From Dactylosporangium vinaceum (GTDB lineage: Bacteria; Actinomycetota; Actinomycetes; Mycobacteriales; Micromonosporaceae), in the NCBI RefSeq assembly GCF_019904175.1, contig NZ_CP061913.1, forward strand, positions 5,518,001 to 5,582,000: a stretch of 64,000 bases of DNA. The letters are read 5' to 3'. A program made the position numbers and the translations under genes. Under the pieces are notes generated by a model. That model ran no database searches and had not been told where the DNA came from. It saw only the letters and a program-made list of their open reading frames with translations. This document shows positions 23,167-33,414 of this stretch, piece by piece (the first letter of the stretch is position 1; each line of letters opens with the position of its first letter).

Positions 23167-24069
23167 TCAGCGGTGCGGGCGCTCGAAGTGACCCTCCCGG
23201 GCGTCGGACTCGTAGCCGGCGCGCTGCAGCAGCCGGACGGCGGCGGTGTTGTCGGCGCTGACCCGCAGCTCCCAGGGCTCGGTCCGGTCCGGGGCCGGCG
23301 GCACGCGCGAGATCGCCTCGGTCAGCATGGCCAGGCCCAGGCCGCGGCCGCGCCACTGCGGGACCGTGCCGAAGTGGAACGGGCCCTCGCCGTCGCACCC
23401 GACCAGGCCCACCGCCCAGCCCTCCGCGTCCCGGGCCAGCAGTGACCTCTCCGGGACGAGGCCCTGGGCGTAGATGACGCCGCGCCACGTCCGGCGGGAC
23501 TGGTCCGGGTCCTCGAGATAGGTGAACGGGTTGGCCGGCAGCTCCGCGAACGACTCGGCGTACACGTCGTAGCCGTCGTCGTCGTCCCAGTCGGTGAACG
23601 TGATCCCGGCCGGCACCGGTGCGAGCTCGACCGGGTGGTCCGGGGGCCGGCCCAGGTGTTCGAGGGCCGCGACCCGCCGCAGGCCGCGGCTCTCGGCCAG
23701 GCGCTCGGCGGCCGGGGTCAGGACCGGGATCTCCAGCGAGACCCCGCCGCGCTCCAGGGCCCAGTCGAGGATCGCGCCGCCGATGCCGCGGCCGCGCCAC
23801 TGCGGGTGCACGTGCCCCTCGATCGTGCGGCTGCGCGGCGACGGGTGCACCACGACGCCCGCGACGAGCCGGTCCCCGGCGAAGCCGGCCACGCCGGCGC
23901 AGCCCTCGAGCCCGGCCCACCCGCCGGTCGGCTCGGCCCGCCGGGCACCGTCGGCGACGGCACACGCCGCGGCCAGGTCGATGAGGTCGTCCCGCTCATC
24001 GATGCCGAGATCACGCCACTGGACCCCGTACACGGCGCGCGGCGGCTGCCGTCTCCTGAACCACCACAT
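23167..24069 (-). CDS. Tandem GNAT acetyltransferase
   Basis: A 300-residue protein with two GNAT domains. Each has the acetyl-CoA pyrophosphate loop (HPQWRGRGIGGAI near residue 90 and VPQWRGRGLGLAM near residue 240) and a C-terminal ADNTAAVRLLQRAGY segment in the second. The layout resembles mycothiol synthase and related two-domain GNATs, but it is not clearly MshD. The substrate is unknown. Divergent from the methyltransferase gene. Confidence 0.82.
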   Translation of the reverse strand: MWWFRRRQPPRAVYGVQWRDLGIDERDDLIDLAAACAVADGARRAEPTGGWAGLEGCAGVAGFAGDRLVAGVVVHPSPRSRTIEGHVHPQWRGRGIGGAILDWALERGGVSLEIPVLTPAAERLAESRGLRRVAALEHLGRPPDHPVELAPVPAGITFTDWDDDDGYDVYAESFAELPANPFTYLEDPDQSRRTWRGVIYAQGLVPERSLLARDAEGWAVGLVGCDGEGPFHFGTVPQWRGRGLGLAMLTEAISRVPPAPDRTEPWELRVSADNTAAVRLLQRAGYESDAREGHFERPHR

Positions 24070-24136
24070 GGCCGGATCGTCCGCCCGCGGCCCGGCCGGG
24101 GCGACTGTTCCGTCGCAATGGCGGCACACTTGGGCG

Positions 24137-24775
24137 ATGACTGATGAGGTTCTGGCCGAGCAGGTCGGCTACTACCGCAGCCGGGCGGCGGAGTACGACG
24201 CCACCGCCTACGGGGACCTGGGGCCGGCCCGGGAGCGCATCGCCCGGATCGTGGGCGAGCTGGCGCCGCGCGGGCGGGTGCTGGAGCTGGCCTGCGGGAC
24301 CGGGCTGTGGACGGAGCCCATCGCGCGCGTCGCCGACTCGGTGCTGGCCGTCGACGCGGCGCCCGAGGCGATCGCCATCGCGCGGGAGCGGCTGACCGGC
24401 GGTGACGTGACGTTCGAGGTGGCCGACATCTTCGCGTTCACGACCGGCGAGCGGTTCGACGTCGTGTTCTTCTCGGCCTGGCTCTCGCACGTGCCGGCCG
24501 AGCGGTTCGCCGGGTTCTGGCAGCGGCTGCGCGGGCTGCTCGCCGACGGCGGGCGGGTGCTGTTCATCGACGAGCCGGTGGACAACAGCGCGAAGGAGGC
24601 GTTCGTCGGCGACGCGATCGTCGAGCGGACGCTCAACGACGGGCGGACGTTCCGGATCGTCAAGTGGTTCATCGACCCGGCGGCGCTCAGCGAGCGGCTG
24701 CGGGCGCTCGGCTGGCAGTGCTCGGTCGAGCGGGACGGCACCGACTGGGTCGTGGGCACGGCCCGCCCCGCGTGA
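24137..24775 (+). CDS. Class I SAM-dependent methyltransferase
   Basis: A 212-residue protein with motif I LELACGTGLWT, an acidic motif II VDAAPEAI, and FDVVFFSAWLSHVP as the post-motif. Small-molecule methyltransferase of the Methyltransf_25 type; the acceptor is unknown. ATG at 24137, 67 bases from the divergent GNAT gene. Confidence 0.88.
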   Translation: MTDEVLAEQVGYYRSRAAEYDATAYGDLGPARERIARIVGELAPRGRVLELACGTGLWTEPIARVADSVLAVDAAPEAIAIARERLTGGDVTFEVADIFAFTTGERFDVVFFSAWLSHVPAERFAGFWQRLRGLLADGGRVLFIDEPVDNSAKEAFVGDAIVERTLNDGRTFRIVKWFIDPAALSERLRALGWQCSVERDGTDWVVGTARPA

Positions 24776-24795
24776 ACAGGGCCGGCCGTGCCGGG

Positions 24796-24972
24796 TCAGC
24801 GCGCGCCGCGCAGCAGGAAGGAGCGGGCCGTCCACAGCACGCCCAGCACGATGCCGCCGATGAGGGCGACAGTGCCCACGAGGTCGTCGGTCGTCAGGGC
24901 GACGATCGCGACGGCGGCGCCGTAGCAGACGGACAGGATCAGCATGATGTTCAGGCTCAGCCGGGGAGTCAT
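24796..24972 (-). CDS. Small two-helix membrane protein
   Basis: A 58-residue protein with two hydrophobic helices (about residues 8-26 and 32-50) and a basic tail ending RSFLLRGAR. No named family. It is divergent from a histidine kinase across a 26-bp palindrome, so it may be a target or accessory sensor of that two-component system. ATG at 24972. Confidence 0.65.
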   Translation of the reverse strand: MTPRLSLNIMLILSVCYGAAVAIVALTTDDLVGTVALIGGIVLGVLWTARSFLLRGAR

Positions 24973-25001
24973 GGCTCCACGCTGCCGGGGGCGGCGGCGG
25001 G

Positions 25002-25027
25002 GCGCATCCAACGACCGTTGGATGCGC
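25002..25027. promoter_or_regulatory. 26-bp inverted repeat between membrane protein and two-component genes
   Basis: GCGCATCCAACG, two bases, CGTTGGATGCGC: perfect twelve-base arms. Placed 30 bp from both divergent starts; a likely binding site for the LuxR-type response regulator encoded downstream. Confidence 0.65.
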
Positions 25028-25056
25028 GGGCGGCGCCGGTGCCCGATCATGGCGGG

Positions 25057-26226
25057 ATGAGCGCGACCGCCGATCCGGGGCAGCACGAGTGGCACCGGCT
25101 CGCGGTCGGCTGGCACATCGCGTTCGCGGTGCTCGCGGTCACGACCGCGGTGCTGATCGTGCTCGACCCGCCGCTCAGCGGGGGCGAGCGGGTGCTGGGG
25201 GTGGCCCTCGTCGGGGTGTTCGCCGGCTGGTACCCCCTCGCCGGCGCACGGCTGCTCAGAGCGCCCCGCAGCCGCAGCGGCTGGTGGTACGTCGGGGTCG
25301 CCGTCGCGCTCACCATCGCCGTCGCGGCCGTGTCGCCGGCCGGGACCGTCCTGCTGTTCGTCCTCTTTCCCCAGGTGTGGGCGATGCTGCCGGTGCGCCA
25401 GGCGGTGCTCGGCACCACTGTCGCCGTCGCCGGGATCGGGACGGTGTTCGCGCTGCGCTACCAGGACCCCGCCTCGGTGCTCGTCTCGGCCGGCCTGGCC
25501 CTGGTGTGCGCCGTCGGGGTCGGGCTGTGGATCAGCCGGATCATCGACCAGAGCGCGCAGCGGGCCCGCCTGGTCGCCGAGCTCGACGCCACCCGGGCCG
25601 AGCTGGCCGCCGTGAGCCGCGAGGCCGGGGCCCTGGCCGAGCGGGAGCGCATCGCCCGGGACATCCACGACACGGTGGCCCAGGGCTTCACCAGCGTGCT
25701 GCTGCTCCTCGACGCGCTCGAGGCCGACTTCACGAACGAGGAGCTGGCTCGGGGGTACCTCCAGCGAGCCCGCGACACCGCCCGCGACAACCTGGCCGAG
25801 GCCCGGTCGCTGATCGCCGCGGCCACCCCGCCGGCCCTGCGCTCGGCCTCCCTGCCGGCGGCGCTGCAGCTCGTCGTCGACCGGATCGGCCCCGACCTCC
25901 CGGGCGGTGCGACGCTCACCGTCGAGGGCGAGCCGCGGCCGCTGCCGGCCGAGCTGGAGATCGTCGCGCTGCGGGCCGGGCAGGAGGCCCTGGCCAACGT
26001 CCGCCGGCATGCGAGGGCGTCACGGGTCGAGGTCCTGCTGCAGTACAGAAGCGGCATCCTGGCTCTTCGCATCGGCGACGACGGTCAGGGCTTCGACGCC
26101 GAGCAGCGGCCCGCCGGCTTCGGGCTCGCCGGGCTGCGCGAGCGCGTGACCACGGCGGGCGGGTCGGTGATGGTGCGGACCGCCCCCGGGGCCGGCGTCA
26201 CTGTCGACGTGGAGCTGCCGACGTGA
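25057..26226 (+). CDS. Sensor histidine kinase (HisKA_3/NarL-type)
   Basis: A 389-residue kinase. Several N-terminal membrane helices fill residues 15-165. The dimerisation/phosphoacceptor helix ERERIARDIHDTVAQGF (His near 205) follows, then an HATPase domain with NVRRHARAS and GDDGQGF, and GFGLAGLRERV. It phosphorylates the response regulator encoded at the overlapping GTGA. The signal is unknown; the mostly membrane-embedded sensor suggests a cell-envelope cue. Confidence 0.93.
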   Translation: MSATADPGQHEWHRLAVGWHIAFAVLAVTTAVLIVLDPPLSGGERVLGVALVGVFAGWYPLAGARLLRAPRSRSGWWYVGVAVALTIAVAAVSPAGTVLLFVLFPQVWAMLPVRQAVLGTTVAVAGIGTVFALRYQDPASVLVSAGLALVCAVGVGLWISRIIDQSAQRARLVAELDATRAELAAVSREAGALAERERIARDIHDTVAQGFTSVLLLLDALEADFTNEELARGYLQRARDTARDNLAEARSLIAAATPPALRSASLPAALQLVVDRIGPDLPGGATLTVEGEPRPLPAELEIVALRAGQEALANVRRHARASRVEVLLQYRSGILALRIGDDGQGFDAEQRPAGFGLAGLRERVTTAGGSVMVRTAPGAGVTVDVELPT

Positions 26227-26849
26227 GCGCCGTGCGGCTGCTCGTCGTCGACGACCACCCGATCGTCCGGGAGGGGCTGCGGGCCGTGCTCGACCGGGAG
26301 CCGGACCTGACCGTGGAGGCCGACTGCGGCAGCGGGCGGGAGGCGGTGCGGCTGGCGGCGGCGCTGCGCCCGGACGTCGTGCTCATGGACCTGCGCCTGC
26401 CGGACCTCGACGGGATCGACGCGATCGAGCGGATCACCGCCGACGGTACCGCCCGCGTGCTGGTGCTGACCAGCTACGACACGGACGGCGACGTGGTGCG
26501 GGCGGTGGCCGCGGGCGCCGTGGGGTACCTTCTCAAGGGCTGCAGCCGCGAGGAGCTCACCGCGGCCGTGCGCACCGCCGCGAAGGGCGGCACCGCGCTC
26601 GCCGGACCGGCCGCGGGGCGCCTGGCCCGGCACCGGCGCGGTGACGTGCCCCAGCTCACCAACCGCGAGCTGGACGTGCTGCGCTGCCTCGCCCGCGGCC
26701 TGTCCAACCCGGAGACCGGCCGCGAGCTGTTCGTGAGCGAGGCGACGGTGAAGACCCACGTCATGCGGATCTTCGACAAGCTCGACGTGAAGGACCGCAC
26801 GGCCGCGGTGACGACCGCCATCGCCCGCGGGCTGCTGCCGCGCCTGTGA
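26223..26849 (+). CDS. NarL/LuxR-family response regulator
   Basis: A 208-residue protein: receiver domain with VVDDHP, phospho-acceptor Asp56 in LMDLRLPD and the Lys in GYLLKG, then a LuxR helix-turn-helix (LTNRELDVLRCLARGLSNPETGRELFVSEATVKTHV). The GTG start overlaps the kinase stop. It probably autoregulates through the palindrome at 25002. Confidence 0.95.
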   Translation: MSAVRLLVVDDHPIVREGLRAVLDREPDLTVEADCGSGREAVRLAAALRPDVVLMDLRLPDLDGIDAIERITADGTARVLVLTSYDTDGDVVRAVAAGAVGYLLKGCSREELTAAVRTAAKGGTALAGPAAGRLARHRRGDVPQLTNRELDVLRCLARGLSNPETGRELFVSEATVKTHVMRIFDKLDVKDRTAAVTTAIARGLLPRL

Positions 26850-26868
26850 ACAGAGCTACGCTGCGAGT

Positions 26869-27177
26869 GTGAGCTGTCCGGCGACCGACGAGCACGTCCG
26901 CCGGGTCGACGGCGCCCTCGCCGCCGGTGCGCTCGACGCCACTGCCGAGCAGTGGTTTCCCGCGGTCCCGGACCGGGTACGAGCCCACCCTGTAGAGGGA
27001 CTGATCGTGTTCGACGCCCAGGACCTGCGTTTTCTCGAGTTCCGGGCGCTGCTGCACCGGCAGCGCCACCCCGAGCGGCGCAGCGTGATGGTGACGCCGT
27101 GCAACCCGCCGGCGACCGCGGCCCACCTGGTCGAGCTGCTGCGGCTGTCGCGGATTCGGATCGGGGCGGCGCGATGA
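26869..27177 (+). CDS. Small STAS-like (anti-sigma antagonist type) protein
   Basis: A 102-residue protein. The central DAQDLRFLEFRALLHRQR and following strand/helix recall a STAS domain, with no clear phosphorylatable serine. The stop overlaps the start of a MEDS/HATPase protein, so the pair probably forms a partner-switching unit. GTG at 26869. Confidence 0.55.
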   Translation: MSCPATDEHVRRVDGALAAGALDATAEQWFPAVPDRVRAHPVEGLIVFDAQDLRFLEFRALLHRQRHPERRSVMVTPCNPPATAAHLVELLRLSRIRIGAAR

Positions 27178-28130
27178 GGACGGGGGCCGGGGCCGGGCAC
27201 ACCGGCTACCTGCACGAGGCCATCTGCTACGACTCCGACGAACACCTGCTCGACGTCGTCGTGCCGTTCCTGCTCGGCGGGGTCGCGGCCGGCGAGCCGA
27301 CGATGGTCTCGTTCGGCGAGCGCAACGCCGGGCTCGTGCGCACCGCACTGCCGCCCGGCTGCCCGGTGACGTACCTGACCGGCGGTGAGGTCTACGCCCG
27401 CCCGGCCGGGGCCATCCGCTCCTACCGCACCCTGCTCGCCGAGCACGTGCAGCGGGGCGCCGGGCAGATCCGCATCGTCGGCGAGCTGGGCCGCCCGCAG
27501 TTCGGCCCCACCTGGGACTGGTGGGCCCGCTACGAGTCGGCGATCAACCACGCCTACGACGAGTTCCCGCTGTGGAGCATGTGCGCCTACGACACCCGGG
27601 CCACGCCCGCCCACGTGCTCGCCGACGTCCTGCGCACCCACCCGAAGACGGCCGGGCCATTCGACAGGCACACGGCGAACGCGCAGTACACCGACCCGGA
27701 GACGTTCCTGCTGGAGAACCGGCCGGAGGTCGCCGACCCGCTGCAGCGCGCCACGCCCGCCTCCGACACGCTCGACGGGCAGCCCGGCGAGTCGCGCCGG
27801 ATCGTGCGCGAGGCCGGGGCCGGCCGGGTCGGGCCGGCCAAGCTCGACGACCTGACCCTGGCCGTGAGCGAGATCGTCGCCAACGCCCACCGCTACGGCC
27901 GGCCGCCGGTGCGGATGCGGGTCTGGGCCGGTCCCGGCCGGGTCGTCGTCACCGTCACCGACACCGGACCCGGCCCCAAGGACCCGTTCGCGGGGCTGCT
28001 CCCGGCGGCCAGCGAGACCTCCGCCGGGTTCGGGCTGTGGATCGCCCACCAGGTCTGCGACCACGTCAGCATGCAGCGCGGCCCGGACGGGTTCTCGATC
28101 CGGCTGACCGTTTCGGATCAGACGGGCTGA
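27174..28130 (+). CDS. MEDS-domain anti-sigma factor with HATPase
   Basis: A 318-residue protein. The N-terminal MEDS (methanogen/methylotroph DcmR sensory-type) domain has HEAICYDSDEHLLDVVVPFLLGGVAAGEP and MCAYDTR. The C-terminal serine-kinase-like HATPase domain has LAVSEIVANAHRYG, VTVTDTGPGPKDP and GFGLWIAHQVCD. Domain order and context match anti-sigma/serine-kinase regulators of SigB/SigF-type factors. The target sigma factor is not nearby. ATGA overlap with the STAS-like gene. Confidence 0.85.
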   Translation: MRTGAGAGHTGYLHEAICYDSDEHLLDVVVPFLLGGVAAGEPTMVSFGERNAGLVRTALPPGCPVTYLTGGEVYARPAGAIRSYRTLLAEHVQRGAGQIRIVGELGRPQFGPTWDWWARYESAINHAYDEFPLWSMCAYDTRATPAHVLADVLRTHPKTAGPFDRHTANAQYTDPETFLLENRPEVADPLQRATPASDTLDGQPGESRRIVREAGAGRVGPAKLDDLTLAVSEIVANAHRYGRPPVRMRVWAGPGRVVVTVTDTGPGPKDPFAGLLPAASETSAGFGLWIAHQVCDHVSMQRGPDGFSIRLTVSDQTG

Positions 28131-30427
28131 GTGGCCTTCTCCAGCCGCGCCTCGAGCTCCGCCGGGGAGAGGGGGCGGGCGTAGAGGTACCCCTGACCGA
28201 GCTCATAGCCCTGTCGTTGCAGCAGCCGGGCCTGGTCCTCGGTTTCGATGCCCTCGGCCACGGCCGCCAGGTCCAGGGTCTTCGCGATGTGGATGACCGC
28301 CTGCGCCACCGCCGCCGGCCGGCCCGCCGTCGTGATCTCCTCGACGAAGCTGCGGTCGAGCTTGAGCGTGGTGACCGGGCACGTCAGCAGCAGGCCGAGC
28401 GACGACGCGGCCGTGCCGAAGTCGTCGAGCGCGATGCGCACGCCGAGGGCCCGCAGCTCGTGCAGGGTGGCGATGGCCGGCCCGTCGCCGAGCACCGCCG
28501 TCTCCGTCACCTCGACAAGCAGCCGCTGCGGGGCCAGCCCGGCCGCGGCCAGGGCCGCGCGCAGGTCGTCGACGAACCCCGGGTCCTGCAGCTGGCGCCC
28601 GGCCACGTTGACCGTGATGGACTGCAGGGAGTGCTCGCCGTATCGCCGCAGCCAGTCCGCGGCCTGCCGGCAGGCCTCCCGCAGCGCCCACCGGCCCAGG
28701 GGCACGATCAGGCCGGACTGCTCCGCGACCGGGATGAACTCGCCCGGTGACACCGGGCCGCGCGTCGGGTGCTCGAAGCGCATCAGCGCCTCCGCCCCCA
28801 CGAGCCCGCCGTCCTCCAGGCGGACGATCGGCTGGTACCGCAGGAAGAGCCGGTCGGTCCCGATCGCCTCACGCAGGTCGGCGCCGAGCTCCGCGTGGGC
28901 CTGCAGCCGGGCCGCCATGTCCGGCGTGTAGCCGACCGAGCTGCCCTTGCCCCGGTCCTTCGCCGCGTACATCGCGATGTCGGCCTGGCGCAGCAGCGTC
29001 CCGAGATCGTCGCCCGGGTTCGCGGGGGCGACGCCGATGCTGGCGTGCACGAGCAGGTGGTGCCCGGCCGCGTTGACCGGCGGCACGAGCAGCGACAGGA
29101 TGCGCTCGCCGGCCCGGTCGGCGTCGCGGCCGGGAGCGTGGCGCAGCAGGACGGCGAACTCGTCCCCGCCGAGGCGCGCCACGACGTCACCGCCCCGCAC
29201 CGCCGCCCGCAGGCGCTCCGCGACGGCCACCAGCACCGCGTCGCCCACGGCGTGCCCGAGGGTGTCGTTGACCTCCTTGAAGTCGTCGAGGTCGATGAGC
29301 AGTACCGCCGCCTGGGTCTCGGTCTGCAGCGCCGCGTCGACGAGCGCGCTGAACCCGGCCCGGTTGGCCAGCCCGGTGAGCGCGTCGTGGGTCGCCTGGT
29401 GCTGCAGCTGCTGCTCGTGACGGCTGACCGAGTCCAGCAGGTGCGCGTTGTCCCGCAGCGCGAACAGCTGCCGGGCCACGACGATCGCGGTGATGAGCAT
29501 CGCGCCGCAGGCCACCGGCGCGATGTCGATGATGCCGTGCTGCGGGCCGGCCTGGAAGCTCTGCACCGCCAGCAGCAGCGAGGTCGCCCCGACGGCCACG
29601 TAGGGCAGCGAGGAGAACCGGCGCCGCCGCCGCGCCTCGGCCTGCACGTCGACTGTCTCGTCGGGGGTCCGCCGCTGTACGTGGGCCGACCAGCACACGA
29701 TCAGCATGTTGATGATGACGCTGATCGGCTGCAGCCCGACCCACCGCGGCTGGTTGGTGATCGGCGCCGCGGCCGAGGCCAGCACCCCGATGAGGATGGT
29801 CAGCGCGAGCAGCCGCAGCGACGACGCGGAGACCGGCCCGCTGCCGACAAGGATCACCTTCATCACGGCGACGAGGGCCAGCAGGCACAGCAGCGAGATC
29901 AGCAGGATGCCCAGGAACTTCGGCACCTCCGTGTGCCGCTCGACCATCGGCCGCAGCACGAGGTGCCACAGGAACAGCGCGGCCGCGGCGGTCACCGTGG
30001 CCCCGTCGAGCGTCAGCCGGGTCCACTCGCTGCGCGAGCGGTGCCCGACCGGAATCCGCAGCAGCGCCCACATCACCAGCAGCAGCGCCACCGACAACAG
30101 CGTCACCGCCGACCCGACGAACACCAGCGGCCGCGACGTCCAGTGCGCGAACGTCGCCACCGTCATCAGCGACGCCCCGACGAGCACCAGCCCCTCGACC
30201 ACCGTGATGTGCATCCAGAACCGCCGCGCGGCCCGCTGCAACCCCGCCGCCCGCGCCACCCGCACCGTCGTCAGCAACGACGCCAGGCTCGTCCCCGGCA
30301 CCGTCAACCACATGATCACCTTCGGCGCGGGCAGCCCGGCGGCGTAAAACACGGTCCACACGCACCCGACACCGAAGATCCCGAGGCAGGTGTACAGCAA
30401 CGGCCGCGTATCCGCCCGCTCGTCCAC
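28118..30427 (-). CDS. Membrane GGDEF-EAL cyclic-di-GMP enzyme
   Basis: About 769 residues. Eight or so membrane helices occupy the first 280 residues. A diguanylate cyclase domain follows with an intact RLGGDEFAVLL (near residue 419), then a phosphodiesterase domain with intact EALMRFEHP (near 546) and DDFGTAASSLGLLL. Both catalytic signatures are present, so it may make and degrade c-di-GMP. The GTG at 30427 has GGAGAGG ten bases upstream; an ATG at 30502 would add 25 low-complexity residues. The 3' end overlaps the MEDS gene end by 13 bases (tail to tail). Confidence 0.9.
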   Translation of the reverse strand: MDERADTRPLLYTCLGIFGVGCVWTVFYAAGLPAPKVIMWLTVPGTSLASLLTTVRVARAAGLQRAARRFWMHITVVEGLVLVGASLMTVATFAHWTSRPLVFVGSAVTLLSVALLLVMWALLRIPVGHRSRSEWTRLTLDGATVTAAAALFLWHLVLRPMVERHTEVPKFLGILLISLLCLLALVAVMKVILVGSGPVSASSLRLLALTILIGVLASAAAPITNQPRWVGLQPISVIINMLIVCWSAHVQRRTPDETVDVQAEARRRRRFSSLPYVAVGATSLLLAVQSFQAGPQHGIIDIAPVACGAMLITAIVVARQLFALRDNAHLLDSVSRHEQQLQHQATHDALTGLANRAGFSALVDAALQTETQAAVLLIDLDDFKEVNDTLGHAVGDAVLVAVAERLRAAVRGGDVVARLGGDEFAVLLRHAPGRDADRAGERILSLLVPPVNAAGHHLLVHASIGVAPANPGDDLGTLLRQADIAMYAAKDRGKGSSVGYTPDMAARLQAHAELGADLREAIGTDRLFLRYQPIVRLEDGGLVGAEALMRFEHPTRGPVSPGEFIPVAEQSGLIVPLGRWALREACRQAADWLRRYGEHSLQSITVNVAGRQLQDPGFVDDLRAALAAAGLAPQRLLVEVTETAVLGDGPAIATLHELRALGVRIALDDFGTAASSLGLLLTCPVTTLKLDRSFVEEITTAGRPAAVAQAVIHIAKTLDLAAVAEGIETEDQARLLQRQGYELGQGYLYARPLSPAELEARLEKATQPV

Positions 30428-30547
30428 CGCGCCGCCACCTCTCCGCCTCGCTGGGGGTCCGCCGCCGCTCAGATCGGTCACCGCGCGAGAATTTGAAGGC
30501 ATTCGGCGCCGGCACTGCGCGCCCCGGTCGGGTATAGCCTGGCCTCT

Positions 30548-31033
30548 ATGGGTGTGCGGATGCGGAGGATGCCGTGCGCGGCGGTCGTCGTCGCTGTCGT
30601 CCTCGCCTGCGCATCGGCGTGCGCGGCGAAGTCGGCGGGCGGGTCGCCGTCCCCGCCGCCGGCCGGCAGCGTGTCGGCGCCGGCCCGGGTGGAGGCGCCG
30701 TCGGCCGCGCCGAGCGGGCCGTGTGCCGGGGGAGCGTGCCAGATCGAGGTGGCCGTGGGCGATGTCGTGGTCGTGCCCGAGCGGTACGGGCTCGGGCCGA
30801 TCGAGATCACGGCGATCAGCGGCACCACCGTCGAGATGGTCGCGCCCGTGACCGGGTCCGGGTTCGGCGTCTCGGGGTGCTCCGGGGGTGGCGGCGTGTC
30901 GTCGCAGGGCGGCGGTGGGGTGCGGCTGCGCTGCCAGGTGCACACGGCCGGGACCGTCAACGACGTGATGAGCCTGGAGGTCGTCGAGGTCCGCGGCACC
31001 ACCGCCGTCCTGCGGATCAAGCCCGCCGGCTGA
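30548..31033 (+). CDS. Putative secreted lipoprotein
   Basis: A 161-residue protein with a basic N-terminus, a hydrophobic helix and a lipobox-like ACASAC (Cys near 25). A proline/serine/alanine-rich linker follows, then a domain with four cysteines and a glycine-rich loop. No named family recognised. Divergent from the GGDEF-EAL gene. Confidence 0.65.
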   Translation: MGVRMRRMPCAAVVVAVVLACASACAAKSAGGSPSPPPAGSVSAPARVEAPSAAPSGPCAGGACQIEVAVGDVVVVPERYGLGPIEITAISGTTVEMVAPVTGSGFGVSGCSGGGGVSSQGGGGVRLRCQVHTAGTVNDVMSLEVVEVRGTTAVLRIKPAG

Positions 31034-31189
31034 CCGGTCGAGCGTCGGGTGCTGCCGGAACGCCTGACTCGCGGCCACATGATCAATACCATGTGTCCGG
31101 GTTGGCGGCGGCAGCCGGCCCACGACCGGCAGCGTCAGCTCGGCCTGGTGCTGCCCGTGACCGGCGCCGCACTGCGCCCGGGCGGCCGG

Positions 31190-32776
<1,587 letters not shown>

Positions 32777-32946
32777 GCGCTGCTCCGCCTTTTGCCGACG
32801 TACGCGAGCTGACACCTGACACCATCGGTGCTCCGGCCCGGCGGTTGCGGACTCTTCGGGTTGCCGCCCGGTTTCGCTCAGGTGCCGCCCGGTTGCGCCG
32901 AAGTTCACGGCGTCACAAGGACGGGACGCACACACCGGGGGCAGGG

Positions 32947-33414
32947 ATGAACCGCAACTTCGTCACGCGCACGCTTATCGTCGCCGGTTTCGCCGCCGCG
33001 GCCGCCGCGCTCACCGGGGCCACCGCCGCCTCCGCGGGCACCACCCCCACCGTCTACGCCAGCCACGGCGCCGTCTACGTCAAGCAGGCCGGCCACGCCA
33101 CCCGCCTCACCCAGGACGAGGTCAGCAAGCAGCCGGTCCTGTCCCCGGACGCCACCCAGATCGCCTACGTGCACAACGACACCGTGTGGGTCATGAACCT
33201 CGACGGCTCGCAGCAGCACCAGGTAAGCGACCGCACCGGCCGCAAGCCGGCCTGGGACGCGAGCGGCGTGCGCATCACCTACACCGCGACCTCCTGCACC
33301 GGCGCCCCGGGCACGTTCCGCACCGGCGTCGACGGCGGCGCCGCCTCCGAGGTCGTCGCCCCGGCCGCCTGCGTGAGCCAGGACGCGCCCCTGGTCGGCT
33401 ACATCACCGGCTGA
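32947..33414 (+). CDS. Secreted TolB/PD40-type beta-propeller fragment protein
   Basis: A 155-residue protein with a signal peptide (basic start, long alanine-rich helix, ASAG cleavage region near residue 30) and two to three propeller-type blades: PVLSPDATQIAYVHNDTVWVMNLDG and KPAWDASGVRITYTA. Full propellers need more blades, so it may assemble with copies of itself or be a small extracellular binding protein. Two cysteines near the end may pair. Confidence 0.7.
   Translation: MNRNFVTRTLIVAGFAAAAAALTGATAASAGTTPTVYASHGAVYVKQAGHATRLTQDEVSKQPVLSPDATQIAYVHNDTVWVMNLDGSQQHQVSDRTGRKPAWDASGVRITYTATSCTGAPGTFRTGVDGGAASEVVAPAACVSQDAPLVGYITG

Noticed and set aside
28769..30496. Plus-strand open frame opposite the GGDEF-EAL gene
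   Set aside because: No family resemblance; composition (Gln/Arg/His-rich) is that of a shadow frame.
31076..31095. CACATG-N8-CATGTG inverted repeat near the TPR-GGDEF gene end
   Set aside because: Only six-base arms, located downstream of both convergent genes and without a matching partner site.
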